Source: Hungatella_A sp034142505
GTDB taxonomy: Bacteria > Bacillota > Clostridia > Lachnospirales > Lachnospiraceae
NCBI GenBank assembly: GCA_034142505.1
Contig: JAWZDV010000042.1
Location: 34,784-98,783 of the forward strand
Direction of reading: 5' to 3'
DNA length: 64,000 nt
A program made the translations under genes and the position numbers. Position 1 is the first letter of the stretch. Each line of letters begins with the position of its first letter. Positions 48,819 to 57,258 of the stretch are shown here, piece after piece. The notes under the pieces were generated by a model that worked only from the letters and a program-made list of their open reading frames with translations, was not told where the DNA came from and made no database searches.

Positions 48819-49406
48819 TTAATCCAGGTTGTCCATCTCGTCCTGAATCTTCTCCTCGCAGGAGCGCATGGCAAGAATGGTTCTCTCCAGCAGTTCGTCC
48901 AGCGTCCAGCCAAGCTTTTCGGCGCCGTCCACAATCACGTCCCTGGAACAGCCGGCAGCGAAACGTTTGTCCTTGAATTTCTTCTTCAAGCTGGACAGTT
49001 CCATATCCATCACGCTCCCCGAAGGACGCATTCTGGCAGCCGCGCCGATGAGTCCGGTTAGTTCGTCCGAGGCAAAGAGAATCTTCTCCATCTCATGAAC
49101 CGGCTCCACATCGGAGCAGATGCCGTAGCCGTGGCAGCAGATGGCGTGAACCAGCTCGTCACTGGCTCCCGCAGGCTTTAACAGTTCCGGCGCTTTGGCG
49201 CAGTGCTCCTCGGGATACTGTTCAAAATCAATATCGTGGAGGAGTCCCGCAATTCCCCAGAAATCCTCGTCCTCCCCGTAACCGCTCTCCTTCGCGTACC
49301 ACCGCATCACGCCCTCCACGGTCAGCGCGTGCAGAATGTGAAATGGCTCCTTGTTGTACTCCCGAAGAAGCGCCAAAGCCTGGTCTCTGTCTAAATTTGC
49401 GTTCAT
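48819..49406 (-). CDS. HD-domain protein, putative phosphohydrolase
   Basis: 195 aa. The metal ligands of an HD fold are visible: HALTVEGVMRW near residue 25, IAGLLHDIDFEQYPEEH near 55 (the HD pair), VHAICCHGYG near 85, and ILFASDELTGLIGA near 108. This subtype is close to the HDIG-type hydrolases with unknown nucleotide substrates. It has a ribosome binding site AGGAGGTAATTTTCA and a structured leader with a promoter overlapping the stop codon of the upstream LysM-GH18 gene. Confidence 0.85.
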   Translation of the reverse strand: MNANLDRDQALALLREYNKEPFHILHALTVEGVMRWYAKESGYGEDEDFWGIAGLLHDIDFEQYPEEHCAKAPELLKPAGASDELVHAICCHGYGICSDVEPVHEMEKILFASDELTGLIGAAARMRPSGSVMDMELSSLKKKFKDKRFAAGCSRDVIVDGAEKLGWTLDELLERTILAMRSCEEKIQDEMDNLD

Positions 49407-49444
49407 TGAAAATTACCTCCTATTGTATATTTGCAGAATCAAAA

Positions 49445-49541
49445 GTCCGCCTGCCGGATACATGTTCCGGCCATATGCGATGCCCCCGGCCGCACTTGTC
49501 TCTCGGACCGGGGGTGTTATTACCTATTATAGCAGGCGGGC
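49445..49541 (-). promoter_or_regulatory. Promoter and structured leader of the HD-domain gene
   Basis: Minus strand: TTGAGT (overlapping the TGA stop of the LysM-GH18 gene) and TATAAT with 16 nt between. Three nested helices can form: an outer GTCCGCCTGC-type helix (49445-49454 with 49532-49541), a 10-bp stem with a bulge (CCCCCGG-CCG with CGG-A-CCGGGGG), and CGGA-TACATGT-TCCG; a GACTTTTG follows. It may act as terminator of the upstream gene, as leader RNA of the HD gene, or as both. Confidence 0.5.
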
Positions 49542-49549
49542 TGAAAAAC

Positions 49550-50710
49550 TCAACTGCCATTGTTCCATTTTTCGATCTGAAAGGTATCCGCCATCAGAAG
49601 CCAGTTAGCCCGAAACAGCTGCATGATCTGCCAATAACCGACGCCGCGCAGACCGAATTCCCGGATTAAGTCAAAGGCCGCCTGATAGCTCCGCACATCC
49701 TCAAACCAGACCACATGCTCGATTCCGTACTGGAAGTAATGGAAAAACGGAGACTGGGCGGCCTCTTCAAACTGGATCTCTACGCCGTAGAAAATGGCAA
49801 GCTGAACCGCTTCGACATTGCCGATGGTCCTGGCCCTTGTGATGCCGCGCTCAAAGGGCAGCGCCCAGTCATAACCGTAGTTGGGGATGCCAAGGCTGAT
49901 CTTTTCCCTTGGAATTCTGGTGAGGGCATATTCCACCACGCGGCGCACCTGGTCGATGGGAGCGACAGCCATAGGCGGACCGTAGGTATAGCCCCATTCA
50001 TAGGTCATCAAAAGCACGGAGTTGGCCGCCTGGCCCAGCAGGGCATAATCCATCCCTTCATATAATTCTCCAGCCTGCTCATCAGAATATTTTGGGGCCA
50101 GGGCCACGGATACATGGAAGCCAAAAAGGTTCATCATTCTGGTGGCATTTCCCACAAACTGGGCGTAGCCTAAACGGTCCTGGGCCATGATATATTCAAA
50201 ATCCAGGTTCAGGCCGCCATAGCCTTTCTCCATCATGGTCTGGAGCAGCTGGCGGGTTAAATTCTGCTGGGCAGACAGATCGGTGACCAGAATGTGGATC
50301 AGATTGTTATTGAAGCGGCCGTCCTCCCCCAGCGGGGTCAGCACCAGGGTCGCCATGGCGCCCGCGTCCCTGGCGGACTCAATCATCCAGCCCTCCTCGG
50401 TGGCCGGAGGCACCAGATTGCCTTCCGGTGTGAAGCCGTAGGAAAATATGGACAGCTCCGACAGGTAAGGCAGGGTCTCATTTAAAACCCAGGGGGAAAT
50501 GAAGGGGTAGGCGTAGCCGTTAGAGTGGATTCTTGGACGGGAATCCGCCGCCGGGGGCATTTCCCCGGATGATAACAATAAGGCCTGCCCGACGGCAAGC
50601 CTGTATGGTGTGACTAACTGGTTGTTATAGATAATGGTGTCCGCCGGGATTCCCTGCTGTTCGGCAATAGAATCCACGGTGTCACCTGATTGTACGACGT
50701 AAATCTGCAT
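49550..50710 (-). CDS. LysM-GH18 spore-type hydrolase (YaaH/SleL-like)
   Basis: 386 aa. Residues 1-46 are one LysM module (IYVVQSGDTVDSIAEQQGIP). The rest is a GH18 barrel: YAYPFISPWVLNETLPYLSE, GYGGLNLDFEYIMAQDR, where the family DxxDxDxE motif appears as NLDFE, VSVALAPKYSDEQAGELYEG, VLLMTYEWGYTYGPP and GIPNYGYDW. Similar proteins cut N-acetylglucosaminyl bonds or cortex muropeptides in spores. There is no signal peptide, as in YaaH, which is packed into the spore coat. The E of the motif is present, so activity is plausible. Confidence 0.9.
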   Translation of the reverse strand: MQIYVVQSGDTVDSIAEQQGIPADTIIYNNQLVTPYRLAVGQALLLSSGEMPPAADSRPRIHSNGYAYPFISPWVLNETLPYLSELSIFSYGFTPEGNLVPPATEEGWMIESARDAGAMATLVLTPLGEDGRFNNNLIHILVTDLSAQQNLTRQLLQTMMEKGYGGLNLDFEYIMAQDRLGYAQFVGNATRMMNLFGFHVSVALAPKYSDEQAGELYEGMDYALLGQAANSVLLMTYEWGYTYGPPMAVAPIDQVRRVVEYALTRIPREKISLGIPNYGYDWALPFERGITRARTIGNVEAVQLAIFYGVEIQFEEAAQSPFFHYFQYGIEHVVWFEDVRSYQAAFDLIREFGLRGVGYWQIMQLFRANWLLMADTFQIEKWNNGS

Positions 50711-50792
50711 AGGAATTACCTGTTCTTTTTTCTCTAATATATGAGAGATTTCCGGCAGGAGATTCCTGTTTCTTAAAATATTGTGTGGCCGG

Positions 50793-51455
50793 TTATTGCT
50801 GGCTGCTTTTTGTCAGTCTGGCATACCAGACGTAACTCATGATGAAGGGAACGATGCTTGCCACAAAGACCGGGCCCAGCAGCAGAGCCATCTTCCATTT
50901 GTCGCTGGGAAGAAATGCTCCCAGGCAGGCGATCAAGCCGGCAGCAAACATCAGGCGTCCGCCAAGACGGTGGGTCTTGTTCCATACCACTTCGCTGGTC
51001 AGCGCCCATGGGGTCCGAAAGCCGCAGAAAAAGTTTTGGCGGAATTTCGGCATCAGGTTGCCGATCACCATAAACAGCAGGCCACACAGGACCACGATGA
51101 TCGTGGACACATGGACCGTTCCCGGCCGGTAGCTCTCCACCAGAATAATAATCGTTAACGCCACCATGAGCAGCTGTACGGCAATCTGAAAATATAAATA
51201 TGGGCTGTGGAACTTTTTATAATTCTCCTTCTTTGGGTCGATGAACGGCAGGCCGTAGAACATCACTCCCAGCAGAACCGCCAGCCCTGTGATCATCCAG
51301 ATGGTCGTCTTGTCGCCGTAGGTTACCCGTCCGTCTATTCCCCAGTTGGTGGGAATTTTATCTGGCAGGCTGGAATAACACACTGCCGCAAGGATCAGTG
51401 GCACCAGGGATAAGCCCCAGACTGCCGCCTGCATGTTATTGATCTTCCACTTCAT
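50793..51455 (-). CDS. sdpI: SdpI family membrane protein
   Basis: 220 aa with about six membrane segments. DUF1648-type N-terminus (LVPLILAAVCYSSLPDKIPT then NWGIDGRVTYGDK) and SdpI C-terminal domain (GNLMPKFRQNFFCGFRTPWA, then LTSEVVWNKTHRLGGRLM). In Bacillus, SdpI confers immunity to the SdpC killing peptide and transmits its presence to SdpR. No sdpABC toxin genes are in the window, so it is an orphan immunity/sensor unit. The start overlaps sdpR by 20 nt. Confidence 0.9.
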   Translation of the reverse strand: MKWKINNMQAAVWGLSLVPLILAAVCYSSLPDKIPTNWGIDGRVTYGDKTTIWMITGLAVLLGVMFYGLPFIDPKKENYKKFHSPYLYFQIAVQLLMVALTIIILVESYRPGTVHVSTIIVVLCGLLFMVIGNLMPKFRQNFFCGFRTPWALTSEVVWNKTHRLGGRLMFAAGLIACLGAFLPSDKWKMALLLGPVFVASIVPFIMSYVWYARLTKSSQQ

Positions 51456-51723
51456 GATTGTCTCCTCCTTTTAATCCGGACACCCATTCCAACAGTTCGT
51501 CTACCACGGACATATTCAGCTCGTAGTAGATGTATTTCCCCTGTTTATCATCCAGGATCAGCTCTGCCTCCCGCAGGATGGACAGATGGTGGGAAACGGT
51601 GGCGCCGGACAGGGAAAAATGCTCCCCGATCTCACCTGCCGTCATGGAACCGTCCCGCAAAAGCCGCAGGATCTCCCTTCGGTTTGCATCGGACAATGCT
51701 TTAAACGTCTGCTGAAACCCCAT
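51436..51723 (-). CDS. sdpR: SdpR/ArsR family transcriptional repressor
   Basis: 95 aa winged helix. ALSDANRREILRLLRDGSMT, IGEHFSLSGATVSHHLSILR and DDKQGKYIYYELNMSV are typical of SdpR. Cysteine metal ligands are absent, so the regulator is likely controlled by membrane sequestration via SdpI. Two perfect palindromic operators flank its promoter. Confidence 0.92.
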   Translation of the reverse strand: MGFQQTFKALSDANRREILRLLRDGSMTAGEIGEHFSLSGATVSHHLSILREAELILDDKQGKYIYYELNMSVVDELLEWVSGLKGGDNHEVEDQ

Positions 51724-51747
51724 GTCGGTTCCTCCCTTCTTCTGTCA

Positions 51748-51820
51748 TTTAGATGTTCGTCTAAACATAGGATAGCACGAGTGGTTTTGCCTGTCAATTC
51801 ATTTAGATGAATATCTAAAT
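51748..51820 (-). promoter_or_regulatory. sdpRI promoter flanked by two operators
   Basis: Minus-strand TTGACA (51792-51797) and TATCCT (51769-51774), 17-nt spacer. Operator 1 TTTAGATGTTCGTCTAAA (51748-51765) lies just after the -10, operator 2 ATTTAGAT-GAAT-ATCTAAAT (51801-51820) just before the -35. Both share TTTAGAN6-type half sites. Autoregulation is the likely use. Confidence 0.85.
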
Positions 51821-51856
51821 ATTACCAGTTATCTGGTTACCGTTCTAACGGATGAT

Positions 51857-52303
51857 TCATGACCGGCTAAACAATCGCAATAGTTCTTCGATCCGGCTCT
51901 CTCCCACCACCTGGATTCCGTGTTCCGTCAGCAGGGCGGCTGTGACGCCGTCGCCCTGGATCAGAGTTCCGGAAAAGGTGCCGTCGTAGATGCGGTCCTT
52001 GCCGCAGGAGGGGCTCCGCTCCTTTAAGACAGCGTACTTACAGTGATAGAGTTTCGCCAGCTTTAAGGCCTGATAGGCGCCCTTTTCGTAGTATGCGGTG
52101 ACGTCCTCATTGTCCCGGCTGACCACCCGGTTCCCGCGGCGCTCCGACGGGAGCCTGGGCGTCATCATGCCGCCGGCCTGCTCGGGGCAGATGGGAATTA
52201 AGGTGTGATGCTCCATCAGTTTGACTACATCCTCATTGATTTTTTCCTGGCCGTCGTAGCGGCAGTACATGCCCAGCAGACAGGCGCTTACAAGAATATT
52301 CAT
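51857..52303 (-). CDS. DUF523 family protein
   Basis: 148 aa. NILVSACLLGMYCRYDGQEK at the N-terminus, then LIPICPEQAGGMMTPRLPSE and KEQSPSCG-type YAVLKERSPSCGKDRIYDGT. The conserved cysteines are present, suggesting a metal-containing protein. Function is unknown; members are found alone or fused to DUF1722. Single-gene unit. Confidence 0.9.
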   Translation of the reverse strand: MNILVSACLLGMYCRYDGQEKINEDVVKLMEHHTLIPICPEQAGGMMTPRLPSERRGNRVVSRDNEDVTAYYEKGAYQALKLAKLYHCKYAVLKERSPSCGKDRIYDGTFSGTLIQGDGVTAALLTEHGIQVVGESRIEELLRLFSRS

Positions 52304-52377
52304 AAAAACCCTCCCCTTTTGTCCTCATTCTACATAGAGTATATCATAAAGATAATTTTTAAGGAGGATTTTTTAAG

Positions 52378-52875
52378 ATGAGTCAATTTTCACCGGTAGA
52401 GGGAGTTGTAACCTCGGTTGCTCCCATGCAGACTACCACCAGCGACCGTTCCGCCTGCACACTGATGCTCACCGTCCTCGGACGTAACCGTGAGACCTTT
52501 AACGTGGTGCTGGCTTCCAATACCTATGTGTTAGACCAGGAACCGATTCAGAGAGGGGATATTATCACCGCCTTTTATGATACGATGGCTCCCATGCCGC
52601 TTATTTACCCGCCTCAGTACCGGGCCGTGGCCGTGGTGAAGACGCGGGTGGGCCAGAGCGCGATGCTGGATTATTTTGACCGGAATTTGTTGAACAGCGA
52701 CGGGACCTTGCGGTTAAACCGCTCCGGCTCCACGGATGTCCGGCTTCAGAATGGACAGCGGTTCTTGGGGACGCTGGGGAACCAGCTGCTGTTAGTGCTG
52801 TATGGGGCCACCACGAGAAGTATTCCGGCACAGACGACGCCTGCTGAGATTGTGGTGTTCTGTTCGGCTGAGTAA
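52378..52875 (+). CDS. Protein of unknown function (165 aa), plus strand
   Basis: Starts behind AAGGAGGATTTTTTAAG. The N-terminal half reads as a beta barrel like an OB-fold (VEGVVTSVAPMQTTTSDRSA, LMLTVLGRNRETFNVVLASN, YVLDQEPIQRGDIITAFY); the C-terminal half has two more strands (VRLQNGQRFLGTLGNQLLLV, LYGATTRSIPAQTTPAEIVV). No catalytic residues or signal peptide are evident. I have seen homologues only in Lachnospiraceae-type genomes, without function. Terminated by the strong hairpin shared with thrS. Confidence 0.7.
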   Translation: MSQFSPVEGVVTSVAPMQTTTSDRSACTLMLTVLGRNRETFNVVLASNTYVLDQEPIQRGDIITAFYDTMAPMPLIYPPQYRAVAVVKTRVGQSAMLDYFDRNLLNSDGTLRLNRSGSTDVRLQNGQRFLGTLGNQLLLVLYGATTRSIPAQTTPAEIVVFCSAE

Positions 52876-52913
52876 GAGAGAGAAAAGCCGCCTGCCCGGC
52901 TGAATAAGAATGC

Positions 52914-52966
52914 AATAAGCCGCCGTCACAGCTTTTATAATGTCTGCTGTGACAGCGGCTTTTATT
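52914..52966. terminator. Bidirectional terminator between 52378 gene and thrS
   Basis: AATAAGCCGCCGTCACAGC pairs with GCTGTGACAGCGGCTTTTATT around TTTTATAATGTCT; T- and A-runs on both sides serve both converging genes. Confidence 0.9.
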
Positions 52967-53026
52967 GCCTTCCTTGCTTATCGTTATTGATTCTTATAAT
53001 TGCTATCATTTTTCTGTCACATTTGT

Positions 53027-54979
53027 TTATTCTGTGACAACTACTTTCCGAATCTCCTTTGTGCGGATCTCTTTGCATATCTCATCGATAAACTGTCCCA
53101 GCGCTTTCTGCCCTTCATCGCCCAGGAACCGGCTTCTCACAGACACCACGCCGTCCTCTTCTTCCTTCTGGCCCACTACCAGCATATACGGAATCTTCTG
53201 AAGTCTGGCCTCACGGATCTTGTAGCCAATCTTCTCTGACCGCTCATCCACCGTGGTCAGGATGCCGTTGTTTTTCAGTTCCTGCTCCACCTTTTCGGCG
53301 TACTCATGATACTTCTCGGAAATCGGCAGCACGCGCACCTGCTCCGGGCAGAGCCAGGTTGGGAATGCTCCCTCGTACTTCTCGATCATCCACGCCAGAG
53401 TTCTCTCGTAGCAGCCCATGGAAGTTCTGTGGATAATATACGGACGTTTCTTCGTCCCATCCTTATCCACATAGGACATATCGAACCGCTCCGCCAGGAA
53501 CATATCCAGCTGAATGGTGATCATCGTATCTTCTTTTCCATAAATATTCTTCGCCTGGATATCCAGCTTCGGCCCGTAGAACGCCGCCTCGCCTTCCTCC
53601 TCGGTGTAGTTGATTCCGATATGATCCAGCATTCTCCGCATCATATCCTGAACCTCGTCCCACATCTCAGCGGTTCCCAGGTAATGGTCCGCATTGTCCG
53701 GGTCCCATTTGGACATCCGGTAGGTCACATCCTCCTCCAGACCTAAGGTAGTCAGACAGTATTTGGCCAGATCCACACAGCCTCTGAATTCCTCCTCCAG
53801 CTGATCCGGTCTTACCACCAGATGGCCCTCGGAGATCGTAAACTGGCGCACACGGGTCAGACCATGCATCTCACCGGAATCCTCGTTGCGGAACAGTGTG
53901 GAAGTCTCCCCATACCGGCATGGCAGATCGCGGTAGGATTTCTGGCTCTGTTTGTACACATAGTACTGGAATGGGCAGGTCATAGGACGGAGTGCAAACA
54001 CCTCGTCATCCTTCTCCTCATCCCCCAGCACGAACATTCCCTCTTTGTAATGCTCCCAGTGGTCGGAAATCACATACAGATCCTTCTTCGCCATCAGCGG
54101 AGTCTTGGTGCGCATATAACCCCGTCTCTCCTCCTCATCCTCTATCCATCTCTGCATAGTCTGAATGATCTTGGCTCCCTTCGGCATCAGTAACGGCAGT
54201 CCCTGCCCAATCACGTCCACCGTGGCAAACAGTTCCAGGTCACGGCCCAGACGGTTGTGGTCCCGCTTCTTGATGCTCTCCAAGTACTCCAAGTATTCAT
54301 TTAACTCTTCCTTCTTCGTAAATGCCGTTCCATAGATTCGGGACAGCATCGCATTCTTCTCACTGCCTCTCCAGTAAGCTCCTGAGGAAGAAGTCAGCTT
54401 AAATGCCTTGATCGGCTTTGTACTCATCAGATGCGGTCCTGCACACAGGTCCACAAACTCTCCCTGCTTATAAAAGGAAATCTCCGCGTCCGCCGGCAGA
54501 TCCTGAATCAGTTCCACCTTGTAAGGCTCGCCCTTCTCCTCCATAAACCGGACAGCATCTTCTCTCGGCAGGGTAAACCGTTCGATTTTAGAGCCTTCCT
54601 TGATGATCTTCTTCATCTCCGCCTCAATCTTATCAAGGTCCTCCCTGGAAAATGACGGCGCGTCGAAGTCATAATAAAATCCTGTCTCAATCGACGGCCC
54701 AATAGCCAGCTTTGCCTCCGGATACAGACGCTTCACCGCCTCAGCCAGTACATGGCTGGCGGTATGGCGGTAAGCCGCCAGTCCGGCCGGGTCATTGGCT
54801 GTGAGAATGCTCAGTTCACAGTCCTCCTCCACAACCGTCCGCAGATCCACTACTTTCCCATTCACCTCAGCGGCGCAGGCCACTCTGGCAAGACCCTCGC
54901 TGATATCAGCTGCAATCTCAATCACCGGCATGGCACCAGCATATTCCTTGACACTTCCGTCTTTTAATGTAATTTTCAT
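53027..54979 (-). CDS. thrS: Threonyl-tRNA synthetase
   Basis: 650 aa. TGS domain (1-65), editing domain with RHTASHVLAEAVKRLYPEAK containing HxxxH, then a class II core: LLMPKGAKIIQTMQRWIEDE, RPMTCPFQYYVYKQSQ, RYGETSTLFRNEDSGEMHGL, TRVRQFTISEGHL (motif 2), and YIIHRTSMGCYERTLAWMIE (motif 3), followed by an anticodon-binding domain ending IGYKIREARLQKIPYMLVVG. Expression is controlled by the T-box upstream. Confidence 0.96.
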   Translation of the reverse strand: MKITLKDGSVKEYAGAMPVIEIAADISEGLARVACAAEVNGKVVDLRTVVEEDCELSILTANDPAGLAAYRHTASHVLAEAVKRLYPEAKLAIGPSIETGFYYDFDAPSFSREDLDKIEAEMKKIIKEGSKIERFTLPREDAVRFMEEKGEPYKVELIQDLPADAEISFYKQGEFVDLCAGPHLMSTKPIKAFKLTSSSGAYWRGSEKNAMLSRIYGTAFTKKEELNEYLEYLESIKKRDHNRLGRDLELFATVDVIGQGLPLLMPKGAKIIQTMQRWIEDEEERRGYMRTKTPLMAKKDLYVISDHWEHYKEGMFVLGDEEKDDEVFALRPMTCPFQYYVYKQSQKSYRDLPCRYGETSTLFRNEDSGEMHGLTRVRQFTISEGHLVVRPDQLEEEFRGCVDLAKYCLTTLGLEEDVTYRMSKWDPDNADHYLGTAEMWDEVQDMMRRMLDHIGINYTEEEGEAAFYGPKLDIQAKNIYGKEDTMITIQLDMFLAERFDMSYVDKDGTKKRPYIIHRTSMGCYERTLAWMIEKYEGAFPTWLCPEQVRVLPISEKYHEYAEKVEQELKNNGILTTVDERSEKIGYKIREARLQKIPYMLVVGQKEEEDGVVSVRSRFLGDEGQKALGQFIDEICKEIRTKEIRKVVVTE

Positions 54980-55032
54980 CTCTGATCTCCTTTTCTCTTC
55001 GTTTTTTCTGCATTACCAGCATGCAAGGCAAC

Positions 55033-55296
55033 AAAAAAGCCCCTCCCTGCATACTCCATGCAAGAAGGGACGATATCCATCACGTCATCGCGGTTCCACC
55101 CTGTTTGAATGAACGGACCAACCCGCTCAAACCACTTCATTCTGATGATAACGGAATCACCGTGTCCGATTAAGGACCCGCTCAGAGCTGGTCTTCCCTC
55201 ATCCTTCCCGTAAGATGCTTCCACCTTTTTGCATCTCTCTCTGGACGTTCCACATAAGCTACTGGTCTCGTCAACGCATTTGTCTTTCTTTGTAAA
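55033..55296 (-). promoter_or_regulatory. T-box leader of thrS
   Basis: The minus-strand leader carries the T-box sequence GGGTGGAACCGCG (55090-55102) that pairs with uncharged tRNA, and ends with a terminator (GTCCCTTCTTGCAT pairing with ATGCAGGGAGGGGC at 55039-55071, then TTTTTTG). Upstream, GGAAGACCAGC may carry the ACC threonine specifier, but I did not fold Stem I, so this is tentative. Uncharged tRNA-Thr should favour readthrough into thrS. Confidence 0.92.
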
Positions 55297-55324
55297 ATTA
55301 TAGCACTGGTATGCCGTTTGTCAA
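55297..55324 (-). promoter_or_regulatory. thrS T-box promoter
   Basis: TTGACA (55319-55324) and TATAAT (55297-55302) with a 16-nt spacer on the minus strand. The TGA inside TTGACA is the stop codon of the upstream antitoxin-like gene (TCT TGA CAA). Confidence 0.8.
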
Positions 55325-55605
55325 GAACTCTTTTTTCGGAATTCCATTCTGCGTTTCCCGCCAAAAATATCTGCGATTCTTTTCAAAGGCGAAACGCTGG
55401 GATAGCAGGCACCATTTCCGCTTCTTCTAATCTTCGCCTGACGCCGTCCAGTCCGTCTGGCACGCTCTTCCCGGGCTGCGTTCCGGGCACAGCTGGCTGC
55501 AATCTTTGCACGGATTGCTTCATTTTCTTCCATTCCCTCTTCGTATGCTTTACGGAACTCTGGGTCTTTCAGCTGTTCTTGTACATACTCATCCAAATCA
55601 AACAT
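55321..55605 (-). CDS. HigA-like antitoxin, divergent helix-turn-helix
   Basis: 94 aa. The N-terminal part is typical of HigA/XRE antitoxins paired with RelE-type toxins (DEYVQEQLKDPEFRKAYEEG, then AIRAKIAASCARNAAREERA). The HTH and C-terminus can be aligned with the family (RRTGRRQAKIRRSGNGACYP, SVSPLKRIADIFG) but several normally conserved positions are replaced by arginine, including the recognition-helix ISRIExG, now IRRSGNG. The gene may be decaying or adapted. It overlaps the toxin by 8 nt and ends inside the T-box promoter. Confidence 0.7.
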   Translation of the reverse strand: MFDLDEYVQEQLKDPEFRKAYEEGMEENEAIRAKIAASCARNAAREERARRTGRRQAKIRRSGNGACYPSVSPLKRIADIFGGKRRMEFRKKSS

Positions 55606-55954
55606 AATTGTCTCTCCTCCTATTAAAATAATCCTGCCGATACTTAATCGCTTTTCTTTTTTCCGCTCCGGGTGTTTTCATCGTTTTCTTCACGAACCCA
55701 TGTGTAATAACAATTTTCTGTCCCACATAAAAGAAATAAAAAATTCTAATAGCATTGGAAGAATATTTAATCCTCAATTCAAAGATTCCATCCCCTAAAT
55801 ATTTCGAATAGGGTTCCCGTAAGGTATTTCCAAATTCACGCAATACATTTAAAGTAAATATCGATTTTTCACGAATCTTCGGTGGCAACATACTCAAAAA
55901 CTCTCTCACCGGAACCCTGCCATCTGCAGTTTCATAATACTCAACATAAAACAT
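55598..55954 (-). CDS. RelE/HigB-type toxin
   Basis: 118 aa. RVPVREFLSMLPPKIREKSI, REPYSKYLGDGIFELRIKYS, AIRIFYFFYVGQKIVITHGF and VKKTMKTPGAEKRKAIKY match the phage-derived Gp49-like / HigB family of ribosome-dependent mRNA interferases. The toxin precedes the antitoxin, the higBA order. Expression is from a consensus promoter just upstream. Complete in length and sequence. Confidence 0.9.
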   Translation of the reverse strand: MFYVEYYETADGRVPVREFLSMLPPKIREKSIFTLNVLREFGNTLREPYSKYLGDGIFELRIKYSSNAIRIFYFFYVGQKIVITHGFVKKTMKTPGAEKRKAIKYRQDYFNRRRDNYV

Positions 55955-55968
55955 ATCCTTCCTCCCTC

Positions 55969-55997
55969 ATAATATTCCATTTTTAATACCATGTCAA
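55969..55997 (-). promoter_or_regulatory. Promoter of the higBA-like operon
   Basis: Minus strand TTGACA (55992-55997) and TATTAT (55969-55974), 17-nt spacer, then GAGGGAGGAAGGAT as ribosome binding site before the toxin ATG. Confidence 0.8.
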
Positions 55998-56258
55998 TAA
56001 AGTACCAAACACAATTGCTGATATATTTGCAGAACCTGCAAAGATAACATAGATTTACCAGAGAAAGAAGTTCTCCGCTTAGAAATCTGTCCTAATTATA
56101 CGCCGCCCCATCTATAACTGTCAACTGCTATATCCGACGAACACCTGACAAAATAAAACAAAATATAAAGCGGCGCCCCGCCATGGTATCATCCCATCAC
56201 GCAGGCTCCGCCTTCTATCATAAATACAAACGTCTCATTTCCAATGTCATTTCCCATA
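55998..56258. other. Intergenic region before higBA
   Basis: AT-rich; contains GCAGAACCTGC (56031-56041) and no convincing ORF or RNA structure. It separates the toxin-antitoxin operon from the AEC permease gene, whose end (56259) has no clear terminator within reach. Confidence 0.4.
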
Positions 56259-57170
56259 TCACAGCAGCACAATCAACGCCACCGTAATTGCCACGATACT
56301 ACACAGAATCGACAGCGAATTCACCGCGCTTGCCAATTCCACATCCCCGTCCAAGTCCCCGGTAAATGCCGGTGACACGGAGGATACCGGGCCGAATACC
56401 ACGATAGCCAGCGTCGTCCGCAGTTCCTGGCTGAACGGACTAAGGAAATAGAATCCCAAAGCAAACAACAGCGCCGTCCCATATCGGACAGCCAAAATAC
56501 GGACAATCTTCGCCATTTTCTCCCTGTCCGCATGAATCTCAAATCCAATTCCAATCATCAACAGCGCCAAAAAAGCATTGGCCCCGCCGGCCGTATCCGC
56601 AAAGATCAGCACCATCTGGGGCAGCTTTAAGCCCAGAATCGCCAGCAGCGTCATCACAATATAGGCGTCAAACGGCAGCGACGAAAATAGATTTTTCAGC
56701 ATCTTTTTCAGCGATACCTTCTCATCACCCCCCAGCACCATCACCGCCGCGCTCTTCGTCATCCCGGTACACATCACCGCATTCCCCGCGTCAAACAGAC
56801 TGGTCGCCGCAAATCCCACCGGTCCCAAAAAGCTCTGCACAAACGGCATGGTAAAATTGCCGATATTATAACCCGAAAGATTCAGCATATCAAACGCCTT
56901 TTCCTCCCGGCTGTTTTTCACATTCATCAGATAACCAAGAACCACCAAGATCACATTGCACACCAGTCCAATCACACAGAACACCAGCAATGACATGTCC
57001 ATGGAAATCCTGCTGAAATTCGATACAATCGCCGCCGGCAGCGTGATCCGCACCACAATCTTAGACAATAGATAAAAATCCTTCGCATGAAAAAATCCAA
57101 TTTTCTTTAATCCATACCCCATCGCGATGATACTGACAAATGCCATCGCCTTCGCTAATACTGCCGCCAT
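56259..57170 (-). CDS. AEC family transporter
   Basis: 303 aa, about ten membrane helices. KAMAFVSIIAMGYGLKKIGF, ISMDMSLLVFCVIGLVCNVI, NIGNFTMPFVQSFLGPVGFA and ATSLFDAGNAVMC, plus the C-terminal PVSSVSPAFTGDLDGDVELA, are typical of auxin-efflux-carrier-like permeases, which move carboxylates such as malate or malonate. Substrate unknown. It lies after ilvE, 88 nt away, so co-transcription with it is possible. Confidence 0.88.
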   Translation of the reverse strand: MAAVLAKAMAFVSIIAMGYGLKKIGFFHAKDFYLLSKIVVRITLPAAIVSNFSRISMDMSLLVFCVIGLVCNVILVVLGYLMNVKNSREEKAFDMLNLSGYNIGNFTMPFVQSFLGPVGFAATSLFDAGNAVMCTGMTKSAAVMVLGGDEKVSLKKMLKNLFSSLPFDAYIVMTLLAILGLKLPQMVLIFADTAGGANAFLALLMIGIGFEIHADREKMAKIVRILAVRYGTALLFALGFYFLSPFSQELRTTLAIVVFGPVSSVSPAFTGDLDGDVELASAVNSLSILCSIVAITVALIVLL

Positions 57171-57258
57171 ACTCCCTCTTTCCCGCTTCCCATCCGGCCG
57201 CCCACACGCGCAGTCCCGAAAAACAGGGGGCTGTTCATCACGCCCCCTGCACCACTCT

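Noticed and set aside
52378..52875. Idea that this gene is a phage tail component
   Set aside because: No other phage structural genes nearby and the beta-rich pattern is not specific; left as unknown.
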